NCBI RefSeq assembly: GCF_032854445.1
Contig: NC_088306.1
Coordinates: 27,563,764 to 27,627,763 of the forward strand
From: Liolophura sinensis
Lineage: Eukaryota; Mollusca; Polyplacophora; Chitonida; Chitonidae
Reading direction: 5' to 3'
DNA: 64,000 nucleotides
Shown here: positions 43,401-56,200 of the stretch, piece after piece
Layout: every line of letters starts with the position of its first letter
How positions within the stretch are numbered: position 1 is the stretch's first letter
The notes under the pieces: model-generated
Database searches by the model: none
Told to the model about the DNA's origin: nothing
What the model saw: only the letters and a program-made list of their open reading frames with translations
Program-made: the position numbers and the translations under genes

Positions 43401-45935
43401 GTTTTCATCAAATGTGTTTACAAATCTTACCAAATCCTTGTCAGGCGTGTAATGGAAAGTCGACGGTAGTCTTAAGTCAAGGTATTAAATACCTACGAAG
43501 TATGTTCTTTTCTTTTGGATCGAGGAGATAACGGAAATTCTCGTTCCACACGGGATTGATCTCGTTAGTTTTTGTGGCTGTTCTTCTTTTGGCGTCCGGT
43601 GTTTTGCGCATCTTCAGCTCAATGTACGGGTCAGGTGTGTCAACTGAAAATATGAGTCATGAGTCAATTAAAAATAAAAAATAAAAAAAGGATGCCCTTG
43701 AACTTGCGTGTGATCTACAAACGGATTTACACCCACGTGTAGCTTACATCCTGTTTGTGACTGAACGATACCCTCATCTATACCACACCCATTTAGAAAT
43801 AATTTCTAACCGTACGACGTATCCACTGAAAATCCATGAAAATAACATGGCTCTCTGCCAGTGCAAGAAAACTGAAGCACACTCCAGAATTGGTTCAAGT
43901 GATGTGGGAAGTTGTCAACGGCCCTCTGGTTGTATGTATTATATGTCTGTAGTTTTTATGATTTTCCACTGAGAATGTACTTCTCCCTGATACTTAACAA
44001 TTAAAGTCAAAACACGTCAAACAAGACCTATGTATTTTGGTTTTAGCTAAACTTCATTTTGTAATTATTTTGCAGGATAGCATCCATATATGACAATGTA
44101 GAGTTAGGTTACCTGTCTTAAGGCTACGTTTTGGAATTGATATCACCTTTTTGACAAGTCTGTCAAGTGTTGTAAACTGAATTTTAAAATGCTTGATGGC
44201 GTTAATGAATCCTATCTTAAAATCTAGAGCTCAAGAAGCCCATAGAAAATTAAATATACTATATAGTGAAACATTGACGTCAACCGATTATAATGAATAA
44301 ATAATTAAAACAAATGACTCACCCATATCGCCCCACCCTTTAGTTATTTTCCGTCCTCGGAGTACATTGACATACAAAATCAAGCAAGGACGATGGTCCA
44401 CCTGGCAAGAGAGCGAAAACGGGCTTCAGTAATATGTTAATATATTGTCATATTTTCGTAATGGTGATAAGTGATCAAAAAGTGTCAAGTAAAGACATTT
44501 CACCGGGAGAGGGGGTGAAAACAAACCGAATTTAACCCAGGCGACATAGCCCTAGAACAAGATTTTAGCATGAATAAAGAAAAATATGATTTATAACTAA
44601 GAATTTATTTCTTGAAAAGTAACCAGAATGTGTGTAACCTTCAAATATGATAGTTTCATTGTCCTCTAGTACTTTATAATTCAGAAATCGGTAAAAATCA
44701 ACATTTCGCTCATTTACCTAAATATTATTTACCACCTCCTCACGGCTGAGGAACCCTGATGCTCGAAGCTATGAATATGTAAGTTTATATTGCCTAGTTA
44801 CGACTGGAATATAAGCTTAGCTAGGTATTCTGAACACTACGCCACTACACAAAACGGACACAAAAGTTTATTGTTGCTATCCGACTCGAATTAATGTGAT
44901 GGGAGAGAAAACTGCTGTGAGCCAGGGTGTATAAAGTATCTGCTGTGTGTACGACCCGACCTGAGGTATGGTGGAACTGTCAGCCTCAAAGTAGGCTAAA
45001 GCAATCAAATGTATGACTGAAGGCCTGAGATGGCAAAGAACACGCCTGTATGTAGCTTTGGCGTCAACATATCCGTGTATATTTATACATGTGATCGCGT
45101 ATACGACATATGAGCTGAAGGCCGGGCAGTCGAGCTGAACAGCAATACGTGTAGGCCTTTATATATGTATACATGGGGTCATACATAGGGAATACAGGTC
45201 ATATCGCCTAACAGCCAAATCGTCTAAGTCGAATCATCTAATACCGTAGGTCGAATCGTCTACAGTCAGGTCGCCTAACGGCTATGCAGTGGATATTTTG
45301 GATTACTGTGGTGTGATGTTTATATTCCGTTAACGAGGACCGTCATTGCGGAATGTAACGTGCTGGACTTCTGTTGGAGTAGGGATTCTAGAATGCTTCG
45401 ATTCATGTAGATACTGGTATGGATCGATATTTCCATACACAACACGACAAGAATCACGTTGTAACTGAATTGCTTCTTCACAAATAAGCAAACTTTCGGA
45501 TATGTAACTCTTTCCATCATCAGAGTTGTCGGACAAACTGCAGCTGTAATAATACGTGCGACTTAGAATACACAGCCTGCTAAATGTGCAACAAATTTGT
45601 TTCGGAGAGATTCGTGCAACTTCGAAGATACACATGCATTTATTCCGAGATTGCTCTGACGTCAGCTTTGGCAAAATTTTGTTCGGACATATATGGCCCC
45701 AAACCGAACAAAACTGTGCCAAATGTAATGTCAGGGCAATCTGTGACTAACATGAATTTTATTTCCACAGATAGTTCCATTATTAGGATCTACACGTTAC
45801 GATCATCGCTGCAGATTTTTTAACCACCCGAATACCTAACCATATGAGCACCAAGACTGTTACATTAACACCAATTTGATATGAAATTCAGAAAAGGAAA
45901 ATATTACTTACAACAAACTCGTGGCAGTGCTGCAT
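31489..45935 (-). CDS. pla2g4: Cytosolic phospholipase A2 (group IV), copy A, 16 exons
   Basis: Exons (high to low): 45935-45912, 44401-44323, 43643-43497, 43381-43266, 40681-40644, 40376-40244, 38563-38427, 37113-36891, 36525-36411, 35708-35571, 34651-34559, 34308-34071, 33471-33350, 32907-32729, 32398-32212, 31694-31489. All introns are GT-AG, the phases match and the sum is 2175 nt (724 aa). The N-terminal C2 domain keeps the calcium-loop aspartates (WGDMVDTPDPY, DDNYTMD). Oxyanion SGGGFR is at ~188-193, the nucleophile Ser221 is in GLSGS, and the catalytic Asp (~555) is in VVDAGLTF. An Asp-rich loop precedes GFWMNWFKSLVD. The enzyme would move to membranes on calcium and release arachidonate-type fatty acids. 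The start MQHCHEFV is inferred; the acidic exon has 19 codons more than in copy B. Confidence 0.93.
34707..34792 (+). repeat. Dispersed mollusc-type repeat in copy A intron
   Basis: TTTATTTGATTGGTGTTTTACGC followed by GCGACGACGGCCAGTATAA. It is positionally equivalent to the copies at 20363 and 59455. Confidence 0.75.
35866..36270 (+). repeat. tRNA-derived SINE with (ATTC)n tail, copy A
   Basis: The head contains GGGACTAATGGTTAGAGC (box A-like) and GGGATCAAAGCC (box B-like). The body includes ggtgtcatatctggtgtcc, and the tail cattcattcattcatt ends at 36270. Same intron as the SINEs in C and B. Confidence 0.85.
39534..39774. mobile_element. MITE-like element with ~73-bp terminal inverted repeats
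   Basis: 39534-39606 and 39702-39774 are inverted copies (~80% alike; both contain the 14-mer AGTCCGACACATTT or its complement) around a ~95-bp centre. The right palindrome arm keeps only one such end (55396-55468), so this element was trimmed there. Confidence 0.7.
40734..40870 (+). repeat. Dispersed mollusc-type repeat (TTTATTTGATTG family)
   Basis: TTTATTTATTTGATTGTGTTTTATGCC start; counterpart at 54325-54432 in the other arm. Confidence 0.7.
40893..41215 (+). repeat. GTGAGTGAGTG-type interspersed repeat with tRNA-like end
   Basis: (GTGA)n start, then ggggcttaacgtcgtactc, gtgtgcctccttgtcgcagg and cactgagacgacttaccgag, a family I associate with bivalve and gastropod genomes. The far end (gtgtgacccgacccaggatt) resembles the SINE tRNA head in reverse. 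It is not present at the same place in the right arm. Confidence 0.7.
41221..42590. repeat. 40-bp satellite with 160-bp higher-order period
   Basis: About 34 tandem 40-mers with cores acacatatgtgcacac and tatatattgtccca. Four variants (tails gacgtgcccatgt, gatgcacatatgt, gacatacatatgt and gaagtacatatgt) recur in fixed order, so identical variants are 160 bp apart (e.g. 41421, 41581, 41741). It is in intron 4 of copy A. The right arm has only about six copies (54062-54318). Confidence 0.9.
42600..43085. repeat. ~39-bp tandem repeat, about twelve copies
   Basis: Units of the form caccaaggcctcacgaacagtgacgttgaccgtttgttg with substitutions. The right arm has only two to three copies (53955-54050). 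Confidence 0.85.
45455..45545 (-). ncRNA. Hammerhead-ribozyme-like motif (left arm)
   Basis: On minus: CTGATGA core (45523-45517), a weak 3-bp stem II (GGA/TCC with an extra U), GAAA, a stem III of about 8 bp with one bulge closed by ATTTGTGAAG, and a UUC cleavage triplet (cleavage after 45467). Stem I is AACT/AGTT plus TTGT/ACAA around a 5-base internal loop. This is the layout of type I hammerheads. The core is nearly complete but has one extra base. The motif lies in intron 1 of copy A and has a counterpart in copy B. Confidence 0.4.
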
Positions 45936-46909
45936 ACTTGGTGGTCTTGCGATGATCAGATAGATGAGATTGCGTGGACCACTGCTTGACTGAGAACAGT
46001 TAGCATTCCAAAAAAGAGCTTGCACGTGGTAAATGACCTAGAGAGACGGGTTTTTTTTCTTGAGTTATCAAGACGTTTAACTCAGCCACCTTATGTATAT
46101 ATATATGCATACCTACTGTAGATGACACTGGTTTATATACCACAGGTGTGTCTCGGGGGGAGGGAGGGGGGTGCACTTTACCCTTGTATTCGTTAACGGT
46201 TCAGCGCTTAAAAGGGTCGCACACAACAAGTCTAAAATCGGTTGGTAGCTGTATGTGTGGAGCTTAGTACATGCGTATATCTACGGGAGGCAGATTAAAC
46301 TGGTTTGGACATGGGCAGTAAGTATTGTCGCTGACTCGCTGTTTGTAGTTATGGATTAATTCATCGTGTCAGAAAGTGAAAAAGTGAGGACAAATTGATA
46401 GGAATTTCCCCTCCCAACATACCCCCACCCCACCGTCCTAAAATAAACCGCCCACCCTCTTTGGACCACTCCTAGAAAAGTGTATACCCGACCCCCACCT
46501 ACTGATTTGTTTTCTCACACCGTCCCCAGTCTCTTGTTTTTGTCTTCTCATTCAGACACTAGCAGGAGTTACGATATACCTATTTACACCTGTCAAACAC
46601 CACGTAGAATGCATTAATGAATGTTACATACATTTTCAACAGGTTACCTTCGATTTTGATTTGATTCCATTAATTCAACCGGATCACATATCACTGTGAG
46701 AGATTTCCTCGATTTCATTGAGTTTAGCGTTTGGATCATTTCCTGTAAAACTACCACGCCTTGACGCTAATAGTGTATACATGTACATTGTGAGAAGAGA
46801 GCATGATGTGTGGGAAAAATACATAGCCTCTGGTCCAAATCACATTATTCTTATTTAGCTGGAAAAGTTAATAATGATGACTCTCAGAAATAAACCCCAA
46901 TCGCCGTTG
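45936..46909. other. 5' flank of copy A
   Basis: Presumed promoter side of copy A. A possible splice acceptor (ctctctag) at ~46051 suggests an upstream non-coding exon. G-rich run at 46157-46172. No further motif is supported. Confidence 0.5.
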
Positions 46910-47137
46910 CAGGGATCTCGCGAGTTAACGTGATGTCGGCGATGTCGGCGAGACAAATGGAAGCTCTCGCAAACTACTGCAGCTGAAAGAGGGATTTTAC
47001 GTTAGCTGCCAGCAGCACCGTCTAGTGCACAGACAGATGTGTATTAAAACTAACAACTACCGTAAAATAGCGTTTTTTTTATGTACGTTGGTTTCCACCT
47101 GTCTCGCCGATATCTGCGTGAACTGGCGAGACCCCTG
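46910..47137. mobile_element. MITE with CAGGG...CCCTG ends, left arm
   Basis: ~50-bp inverted ends (CAGGGATCTCGCGAG and its complement-like CTGGCGAGACCCCTG), 228 bp in all. The other arm has the same element at 49226-49411. No clear target duplication. The ends resemble hAT-type tips, but assignment is open. Confidence 0.65.
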
Positions 47138-47757
47138 AAATGCCGAATGGGTGCTGTAATGATTGAAAAAAATTACAACGTGACCCGCTTTATAACATTT
47201 TGGAACTTTCAATGACCGATTTTGAACGCTAGCAAGTGCACACACGAGACTGAAAGTGGACATATGTAGTCATTCACTAAAGCTGAAATAATTAACAAAG
47301 TAGTTTTCCAGAAATGTTCTAAAATATTTGAAAAATTCTACACCGCTTATTAACAAAGACGGAAGAGGTCTTCTTGCGTTATAGTGAAATATCGTCAAAC
47401 CGTACAGACACCAGACATGACACCAGACATGACACCATATACAGTCACAATCACGTCGTAAGATGGGATCATTCCAACAAACAAAGTCTACCGTGGCGCC
47501 ACTGAGCGATTCTCAGCATTCGTTAAGCCTATCTCATATCACAGTTCCGTCGAATCAGAACTACTTGCAATCAAGTCCAGAGGCCAGTCGGTTCTGCCTC
47601 CAATGGTCAGTTGAAACTAGTTCTGAGAAGTTCTGACATAACCATAGGGTCTTGCAACTGAGCCACGACAGCAACCGTCCAACTAGCCAGTCGAATGGCT
47701 TATATAAATCGCATTGTTACTGATCTTCATATTTTCTGCTCCATTTTGGACAGTAAC

Positions 47758-48607
47758 GGCCATGCAGCCAAAAGTGTATACCGACAGAAATTCGGCGCGG
47801 AAATATGAGTACTCTTCCGACTGGGGTCGACTAGTTCCATCTAGTTTCGCCTGTGATAGAGATAGTCTATCTTATTCTCAGGTTTTGCCAAGTTGCCGAT
47901 GAGTGCAGTCGTCCGTGAAGTAAGCCCTCAGTTGCCGCTAGGTCTGTTCAATTGCAGTGCGACATAAGTTGGGCTTTATTACTTGTCGCCTTCCCTTTAG
48001 CTCAAGGGATCTGCTGGTGAGATAAACCAAACGGAGATTCTTCAAGGTTAACACCATTACCAGCTCTAGTTTGCTAGCACTCTCTGGACAACCATAGCCT
48101 AAAGTGTCAAGCTAAAAGTCCAAACAGACTTCAGAGGCTATACATGCCTTTACCCAGAATATACATATATAAAAGAAGAAAAATCTTACAGTTTCTGTAT
48201 TGTGATAGGAGTGTGGGATTAGTTCTAAAAATTATGTGTAAACTTATAACCCCGAGTGGTGTGACTTGATATTTTATTAGATAGACACTAAATATAAGTG
48301 CATAAACACTTTTCTGTTGCATTTATAATAAACCCGTCCTGGCGTTTAGGTCATAAAGTGTTTAGTCTTAGTGTTTAGGTCATAAAAACTATGTTGAGTA
48401 ATTAAAAGGATATGTTTATTATGGTAAACATGTGGCATGTGTTGTTTGCTTTGTCAAGCAGATTTGAGCCATTCATTTGGTACACATTATAATGATCGTG
48501 GTCTTTCCAACAAAAATACATCGTAACATGCTATTGTAAAACAGAAACGCGAAGTCGATTGTTGACGCGACTGTAAGAATCTGCCAGAACTGAATAATAA
48601 ATGAAAC
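47758..48607. other. Unique spacer at the centre of the palindrome
   Basis: About 850 bp not shared between the arms, with no gene or array visible. It lies midway between the divergent start codons at 45935 and 50251. Confidence 0.75.
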
Positions 48608-49225
48608 TGAGAAGTGTCCAAAATGGCGCAGAAAATATCAAGATCAGTAATCATGCGATTTACATACACTATTCGTTTGGCTACAGTTGCTACCCTGACT
48701 CAGTTGCAAGGTCCTTAGGTTGCATCATTTGAGTCTATGTAGAAATTCTCAGAACTAGTTTCAACTGACCATTGGAGGCAGAACCGACTGGCCTCTGGAC
48801 TTGATTGCAAGTAGTTCTGATTCGACGGAACTGTGATATGAGATAGGCTTAACGAATGCTGAGAATCGCTCAGTGGCGCCACGGTAGACTTTGTTTGTTG
48901 GAATGATCCCATCTTACGACGTGATTGTGACTGTATATGGTGTCATGTCTGGTGTCTGTACGGTTTGACGATATTTCACTATAACGCAAGAAGACCTCTT
49001 CCGTCTTTGTTAATAAGCGGTGTAGAATTTTTCAAATATTTTAGAACATTTCTGGAAAACTACTTTGTTAATTATTTCAGCTTTAGTGAATGACTATATA
49101 TGTCCACTTTCAGTCTCGTGTGTGCACTTGCTAGCGTTCAAAATCGGTCATTGAAAGTTCCAAAATGTTATAAAGCGGGTCGCGTTGTAATTTTTTTCAA
49201 GCATTAGAACACTCATTCGGCATTT

Positions 49226-49411
49226 CAGGGGTCTCGCCAGTTCACGCAGATATCAGCGAGACAGGTGGAAACTAACGTACATAAAAAATGACTGTACATG
49301 GACTTGACGGCGCCGATGGCACCTAACGTAAAATTACGTCTTTCAGCTGCAGTAGTTTGCGAGAGCTTCCATCTGTCTCCCCGACATCTGCGTGAACTCG
49401 CGAGATCCCTG
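49226..49411. mobile_element. MITE with CAGGG...CCCTG ends, right arm
   Basis: 186-bp copy of the element at 46910-47137; the ends CAGGGGTCTCGCCAG and CGAGATCCCTG are inverted copies. Confidence 0.65.
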
Positions 49412-50250
49412 CAACGGCGATTGGGGTTTATTTCTGAGAGTCATTAATTTGACTCTAAATACTGCTAAATACAGATAATGTTATTTGAACGGCCACTACG
49501 ATTTGGTGGAGGGGGGGGGGCAAAACCTTCATGCAGTCTAGCCTCTGTAAAATGTACTTTTCCCATACATCATGCTCTCTTCTCACAATGTACGTGTATA
49601 TTAGCGTCAAGGCGTGGTAGTTTTACAGGAAATGATCCAAGCGCTAGACTTAAAGAAATCGAGGCAATCTCTCACAGTGATATGTGATCCGGTTGAATTA
49701 ATGCAATCAAATCAAAATCGAAGGTAACCTGTCTAAAATGTATGTAACATCCATTAATGTATTGCTGGTGGTGCTTGATAGGTGTAAATAGGTATATCGT
49801 AACTCCTGCTAGTGTTTGCATGAGAAGGCAAAAACATGAGACTGGGATGGGTGCGTCAGCGACAATACCTATTGTCTATGTCCAAACCAGTTTGGTCTGC
49901 CTCCCGTACATATACACTTGTACTAAGCTCCACACATGCAGCTACCAACCGATATTAGACTTGTTGGTGGGTGACGCTTTTAAGCGCTGAACCGTTAAGT
50001 AACATGAAGGTAAAGTGACCCCCCCCCCCCCCCACACCAACGACACAACCACCAGTGTTATATAAACCAAGGTCTGTATAGGTATGCATATACACATAAG
50101 GTGGCTGAGATAAACGTCTTGATCACTCAAGAAAAAAAAACGTCTCTCGGTCATTTACCACGTGCAAGCTCTTTTTGGAATGCTAACTGTTCTCAGTCAA
50201 GCAGTGGTCCACGTAATCTCATCTATCTGATCATCGCAAGACCACAAAGT

Positions 50251-53200
50251 ATGCAGCACTGCCACGAGTTTGTTGTGAGTAATATTTTGTTTTTCTGAAT
50301 TTCATATGATACTGGTGTTGTTATAACAGACTTGGTGCACATATGGTTGGGTATCCGGGTGGTTAAAAAATCTGCCGCGATGATCGTAACGTGTAGATCC
50401 TAATAATGGAACTATCTGTGGAAATAAAATTCATGTTAGACAAAGATTGCTCTGACGTTAGGTTTGGTACAAATTTTTGGGGTTTGGGGCCATAGATGGC
50501 CGAACAAAATTTTGCCAAAGCTGACGTCAGAGCAATCTCGGAATAAATGCATGTGTATCTTCGAAGTTGCACGAATCTCTCCGAAACGAATTTGTTGCAC
50601 ATTTAGCAGGCTGTGTATTCTAAGTCGCACGTATTATTACGGCTGCAGTTTCTCCGACAACTCTGATGATGGAAAGAGTTACATATCCGAAAGTTTGCTT
50701 ATTTGTGAAGAAACAATTCAGTTACAACGTGATTCTTGTCGTGTTGTTGATGGAAACATCGATCCATACTAGTATCTACACGAATCAAAGCATTCTAGAA
50801 TCCCAACTCCAACAAATGTCCAGCAAGTTAAATGATGGTTCCGTTAACGGAATATAAACATCACAATTTCTGATGATACCTTTTATACAGTTTCAATGAC
50901 ACGAAGTACTGTAGTTCACCTGAAGAACATTGGCAAATTTTCCTATGTATGACCGCATATATATATAAAGGCCTACAGGTATTGCTGTACAGCTCGACTG
51001 CCCGGCCTTCAGCTCATATAGATTGGCAGAAGCATTACTTATGGATAACAATTCCTGGATTTATTGTGTTGGTGACGTTTCGATGTGGGTTCTTACATCG
51101 TTATCAAACCATATGAACATACAGAGATACAAGACAACATATATACAGTAAGAGAGTGAGTGGTGTCAACACCAGGCAACAATGTAACATAGATAGTAAC
51201 TTCAGGGTTAATGGCTTCAGGGTTTAAGGCGGTCACTGTCTAGTCTGATGAGGTCATTGTAGGCGCTCGTTAGGTGGTACCCGCTGTCTCGGTTAAGCTG
51301 TGGATTGTGTCGTCGGATCATGATGGCTTCCAGCAGTTTCCTTCTTTTATAGTCTGACTGGTTGTTTTGTAGGGTATGAATTGTGTTCCATTGGAGTTGG
51401 TGTTCTGGATGGGCTCTGATGTGGTCACTGAGGGCTGATTTTCCATCTAATTTTTCTACTGAGGCCTTGTGCTCTGCAATTCTGATATTGAGTGGTCTAC
51501 CGGTTTCTCCAAAGTATTGCTGTTGACAATCACAATTAATGCAGTACATATTTGGTTTTTGCTTGGGTGCTTTGATGAGAATGTCGCTGATTTGGTGTCG
51601 GATGTAATCAACATTACCTCCAGGGGCGAGTTGTTGAAGACCTTTTTCTATAGCTCACACAAAATCATCTCTGGGGATTTTGTCCTGAGTAGGAATATAG
51701 TTCAAACCCTTAGCCAGTAATGTCGCTTCATTGGGTGTGAGGGTCCGACTGCTTAGATTGATGACGGTTTTGCTATTGTGACTCCTGGGCCGTTGAGTAC
51801 TCTCTCTGTTAGTGTGCTTAGACAGAAGTTCAAACTTTCTTTTTTGAGATCCTTTAATTTTCTGGTCAAGCCGTTGGTTGCTGTTTGTTTGTGCCTGTCG
51901 TAATGATTTGTAATGATGATCACTTAAGGTCGACCTTAGTTTCTCCTGCAGCTGGGTAATGGTGGTTAAGGTTCTTGCTTTGGTGTTCCGGTGATGTTGT
52001 ATATACTGTATATATCTCTTACTGTATATATGTTGTCTTGTATCTCTGTATGTTCATATGGTTTGATAACGATGAAAGAATCTACCTCGAAACGTCACCA
52101 ACACAATAAATCAGGAGATACTTTATACACCCTGGTTCACAGCAGTTTTTTCTCCCATCACATTAATTCGAGTCGGATAGCAACAATAAACTTTTGTGTT
52201 CGTTTTGTGTAGTGGCGTAGTGTTCAGAATACCTAGATAAGCTTATATTCCAGTCGTAACTAGGCAATATAAACTTACATATTCATAGCTTCGAGCATCA
52301 GGGTTCCTCAGCCGTGAGGAGGTGATAAATAATATTTAGGTAAATGAGCGAAATGTTGATTTTTACCGATTTCTGAATTATAAAGTACTAGAGGACAATG
52401 AAAATATCATATTCCGGTTGCTTTTCAAGAAATAAATTCTTAGTTATAAGTCATATTTTTCATTATTCATGCTAAAATATAATTAAAGTCCCATGTCGCC
52501 TGGTTAAATTCGGTTTGTTTTCACCCCTTTTCCCAGTGAAATGTCTTTACTTGACACATTTTGATCACTTATCACCATTACAAAAATATGACAATATATT
52601 AACATATTACTGAAGCCCGTTTTCGCTCTCTTGCCAGGTGGACCATCGTCCTTGCTTGATTCTGTATGTCAATGTACTCCGAGGACGGAAAATAACTAAA
52701 GGGTGGGGCGATATGGGTGAGTCATTTGTTTTAATTATTTATTCATTACAATCGGTTGACGTCAATGTTTCGCTATATAGTATCTTTAATTTTATATGGG
52801 CTACTTGGGCTCTAGATTTTAAGATAGGATTCATTAACGCCATCAAGCATTTTAAAATTCAGTTTACAACACTTGACAGACTTGACAAAAAGGTGATATC
52901 AATTCCAAAACTTGTCCTTAAGACAGGTAACCTAACTCTACATTGTCATATATGGATGCTATCCTGCAAAATAATTACAAAATGAAGTTTAGCTAAAACC
53001 AAAATACATAGGTCTTGCTTGACGTGTTTTGACTTTAATTGTTAAGTATCAGGGAGAAGTACATTCTCAGTGGAAAATCATAAAAACTACAGACATATAA
53101 TACATACAACCAGAGGGCCGTTGACAACTTCCCGCATCACCTGAACCAGTTCTGGAGTGTGCTTCAGTTTTCTTGCACTGGCAGAGAGCCATGTTATTTT

Positions 53201-56200
53201 CATGGGATTTTCAGAGGATACGTCGTACGGTTAGAAATTATTTCTAAATGGGTGTGGTATAGATGAGGGTATCGTTCAGTCACAAACAGGGTGTAAGCTA
53301 CACGTGGGTGTAAATCCGTTTGTAGATTACACGTAAGTTCGAGGGCATCTTTTTTTTTATTTGATAAAATTGACTCATGACTCATATTTTCAGTTGACAC
53401 ACCTGACCCGTACATTGAGCTGAAGATGCGCAAAACTCCGGACGCCAAAAGAAGAACAGCCACAAAAACTAACGAGATCAATCCCGTGTGGAACGAGAAT
53501 TTCCGTTATCTCCTCGTTCCACGAGAAAAGAACATACTTCGTAAGTAATTAATACCTTTCACCAAAGGCTACAGTCGAGTTTCCATTACACGCCTAACAA
53601 GGATTTGGGAAGATTTGTAAACACATTTGATAAAAACAATCTGTATTTCATTGCAGATATTAACCTAAAAGACGACAACTACACGATGGATGAGACAATA
53701 GGAAGTGAGCAGATCAACATAAACAGCCTGGAAAGGAACAAGTGGATCAAGAAGACCGTTACTTTTAACAAGGTTTGTTGTTTATATGGAAATTTTCTTA
53801 ACAAGAGTAACATGCAAGTTCATCATGTGGAACGTTAAAAGATGCTATAATAAAATAATGCTATCCGTTTGTTTGTCACTTTCTACATTTTTTGGCCAAA
53901 CCACGATGGTGTCTCGATCTGTTTATCAAACTGGTCTGACCGAAACATCCCTGTATATGGAGCCTTGGTGGAAACAAACGGTCAACGTCATTGTTCGTGG
54001 AGCCTTGGTGGCAACAAATGGTGACGGTAACAAATGGTCACCGTCTCTTCCACCACGAATTGGCACGTCACATTTGGGACAATATATATATGGTGTGCAC
54101 ATGTGTGCGTCACTTGTGGGACAATATATATATGGTGTGCACATGGGCAGGTCACATGTGGGGCAATATATGTGGTGTGCACATAGGTACGTCACATGTG
54201 GGACAATATATGTGGTGTGCACATAGGTACGTAACATGTGGGACAATATATATGGTGTGCACATATCTGCGTCACATGTGGGACAATATATATATGGTGT
54301 GCACATGGGCACGTCACAGACAATGGTGGATTTATCCGGACTTTATCCAGTTCCCCATTACACATAAACTTGACCACCATACTAACGGCAAAATGTTCTT
54401 AAGAATGGCATAAAACACAATCAAATAAATAAACTGCTGTCCTGTGATAATAATGAATTCGTATTTATTTCTTCGATACTTTTAGGTCTCTGAAATTGAT
54501 ATGGAATTAAAGACAGAAACAGAGTAAGTATTTTTAAGTTTAGAAATATATTGGATATACCATTTTGGTTGAAAATGCATGTATGTATTCCCAAGACACA
54601 AAAGAAGTGTGATTGTTACAAAAATAAAACGGAGATACTAATGAGAAAGAACACCCATTAAAACCCATTAATATTTGTCGCTGTTGTTGTTGACACGTTC
54701 CCTTAAATATAGATATTGTTAAAAATGAGAATTTAGTTTTCGGTTATCTCAAAGCTTTCCAAATTGTGTAAGGTAGCTTACAGGGTTTTCTTTTCAGTAC
54801 GCAACCCAATTTACGCTACAGTGTGGATTTGTGTGAAGAAGAAATGAATTATCTTAAGGCCAGGAAGGTGAAAACTTTGAGAGGAATGGGCTGTTTACTT
54901 GGCGGAAGGGGGCCGAAAACCATTGAAGAGGTACATGACGATTTTGTATGTTATAACGTGATTAAATTCAATTACAAGTTGTCCAAGGAAATTCTGATCG
55001 AGTGTAACATATAGCGCGTCACTGATTGTTTTCATTATGGAGCTTGTAAACGCGCATGCGGGTAATTTGTAATATAAGCCAATCAGAATTAACTGATATC
55101 AACGCTTTCCCGCTCAACAATATTTACTGTTGTGACATTTTCAGCTGTAGGCCTTAAACTGTCTTCCAGGATGTCAGTCACACGCCAGTAAAACCTGACA
55201 CTTTGTCCTTGTACTAGACAACTCCGCTCAGTAATATAATGCTGCAAAACAACAGGTCATGTAACCTGGGTATAGTTCATTCAGAACAGACCACACGCCT
55301 TCATGTGAATTGTCTTCAAATGACAGAAGTGACACATGAACAGCGGTCTACATGTCTGATTATCTGCAAATATAGTTTGGGACAATTCTTATCGAAACAG
55401 CCCCAAATGTGTTGGACTCACGGCAAGGAACATTTACCGCTGTTCACAGGCGCATTAAATCTTACCTCTCAGTTCAAATTAACGACTTATTTGTTTTTTT
55501 TATAATACCCAGATTCCCGACATAACATTTTAAAAAAAAAAAAAAAAAAATTTTTGTATTTTGAGAGTAAAACTCCACGTGACTTCCCTGGCCAAGAGCA
55601 AAAGGCACGTTAAGCCACTCAGCCAGCAAGGTTCTTACATTGATAATACTTAATCAATCTATAAATCGATCGTTATATTTCAGGTGCCGACTGTAGCCGT
55701 GCTGGGGTCAGGTGGGGGTTTCCGGGCTATGGTGGCCTATAGCGGTGTCTTCAAAGCTCTGCAAGAAACAGGTGTGCTGGACTGTGTCACTTATACATGT
55801 GGACTGTCGGGGTCATGTTGGTAAGATCTTATAACTTTACGCTCAGCCGACTACTTTAATATTTCATTTTTTTTCTCCTTCGTTCTCAAAATGGGTTTTT
55901 TGTATGTAATGAAATGTAACATTTATATAAAAGTGATCTCTGGAGAAAAATTGCATTTGCTGACTCTTGGGCACATGTAAATGATCTTCGACAGAAGTTG
56001 AAGGCAGTTAGGATAACTCTGAAATGTGAACATATGCAATTCTAAGTGCAAAGATGAGCTTTGTACAAGTCCTACATGTTGTGAAGAATAATGTCTGTAC
56101 ACACTTTGACGTGCACTGGAATGTTTTCAGAATTAACCGATGAGCAAAGGTTCTTGCGCGGCTTTCAGACTTAACGCGTCACCCCTCCAGTGATCCACAG

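Larger units (their letters stand above)
30575..47757. repeat. Left arm of giant inverted duplication
   Basis: This arm is the reverse complement of 48608-63955 along its whole length, including exons, introns, SINE, MITEs and 3' flank. The arms differ by indels: expanded minisatellites on the left and a Penelope fragment on the right. The inner edge is where homology ends near 47757 (tttggacag). Confidence 0.9.

Noticed and set aside
45330-45722. 130-codon minus-strand frame in intron 1 of copy A, with a similar frame in copy B
   Set aside because: The two frames differ in length and stop position, have no homology to a known domain, and overlap the ribozyme-like motif; similarity follows from the arm duplication.
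51057-52112. Hammerhead ribozyme in the Penelope inverted repeats (tttgataacgatg...cgaaacgtc)
   Set aside because: The essential CUGAUGA core is not present (TTGATAA) and the GAAA junction does not fit the stem; kept only as part of the element ends.
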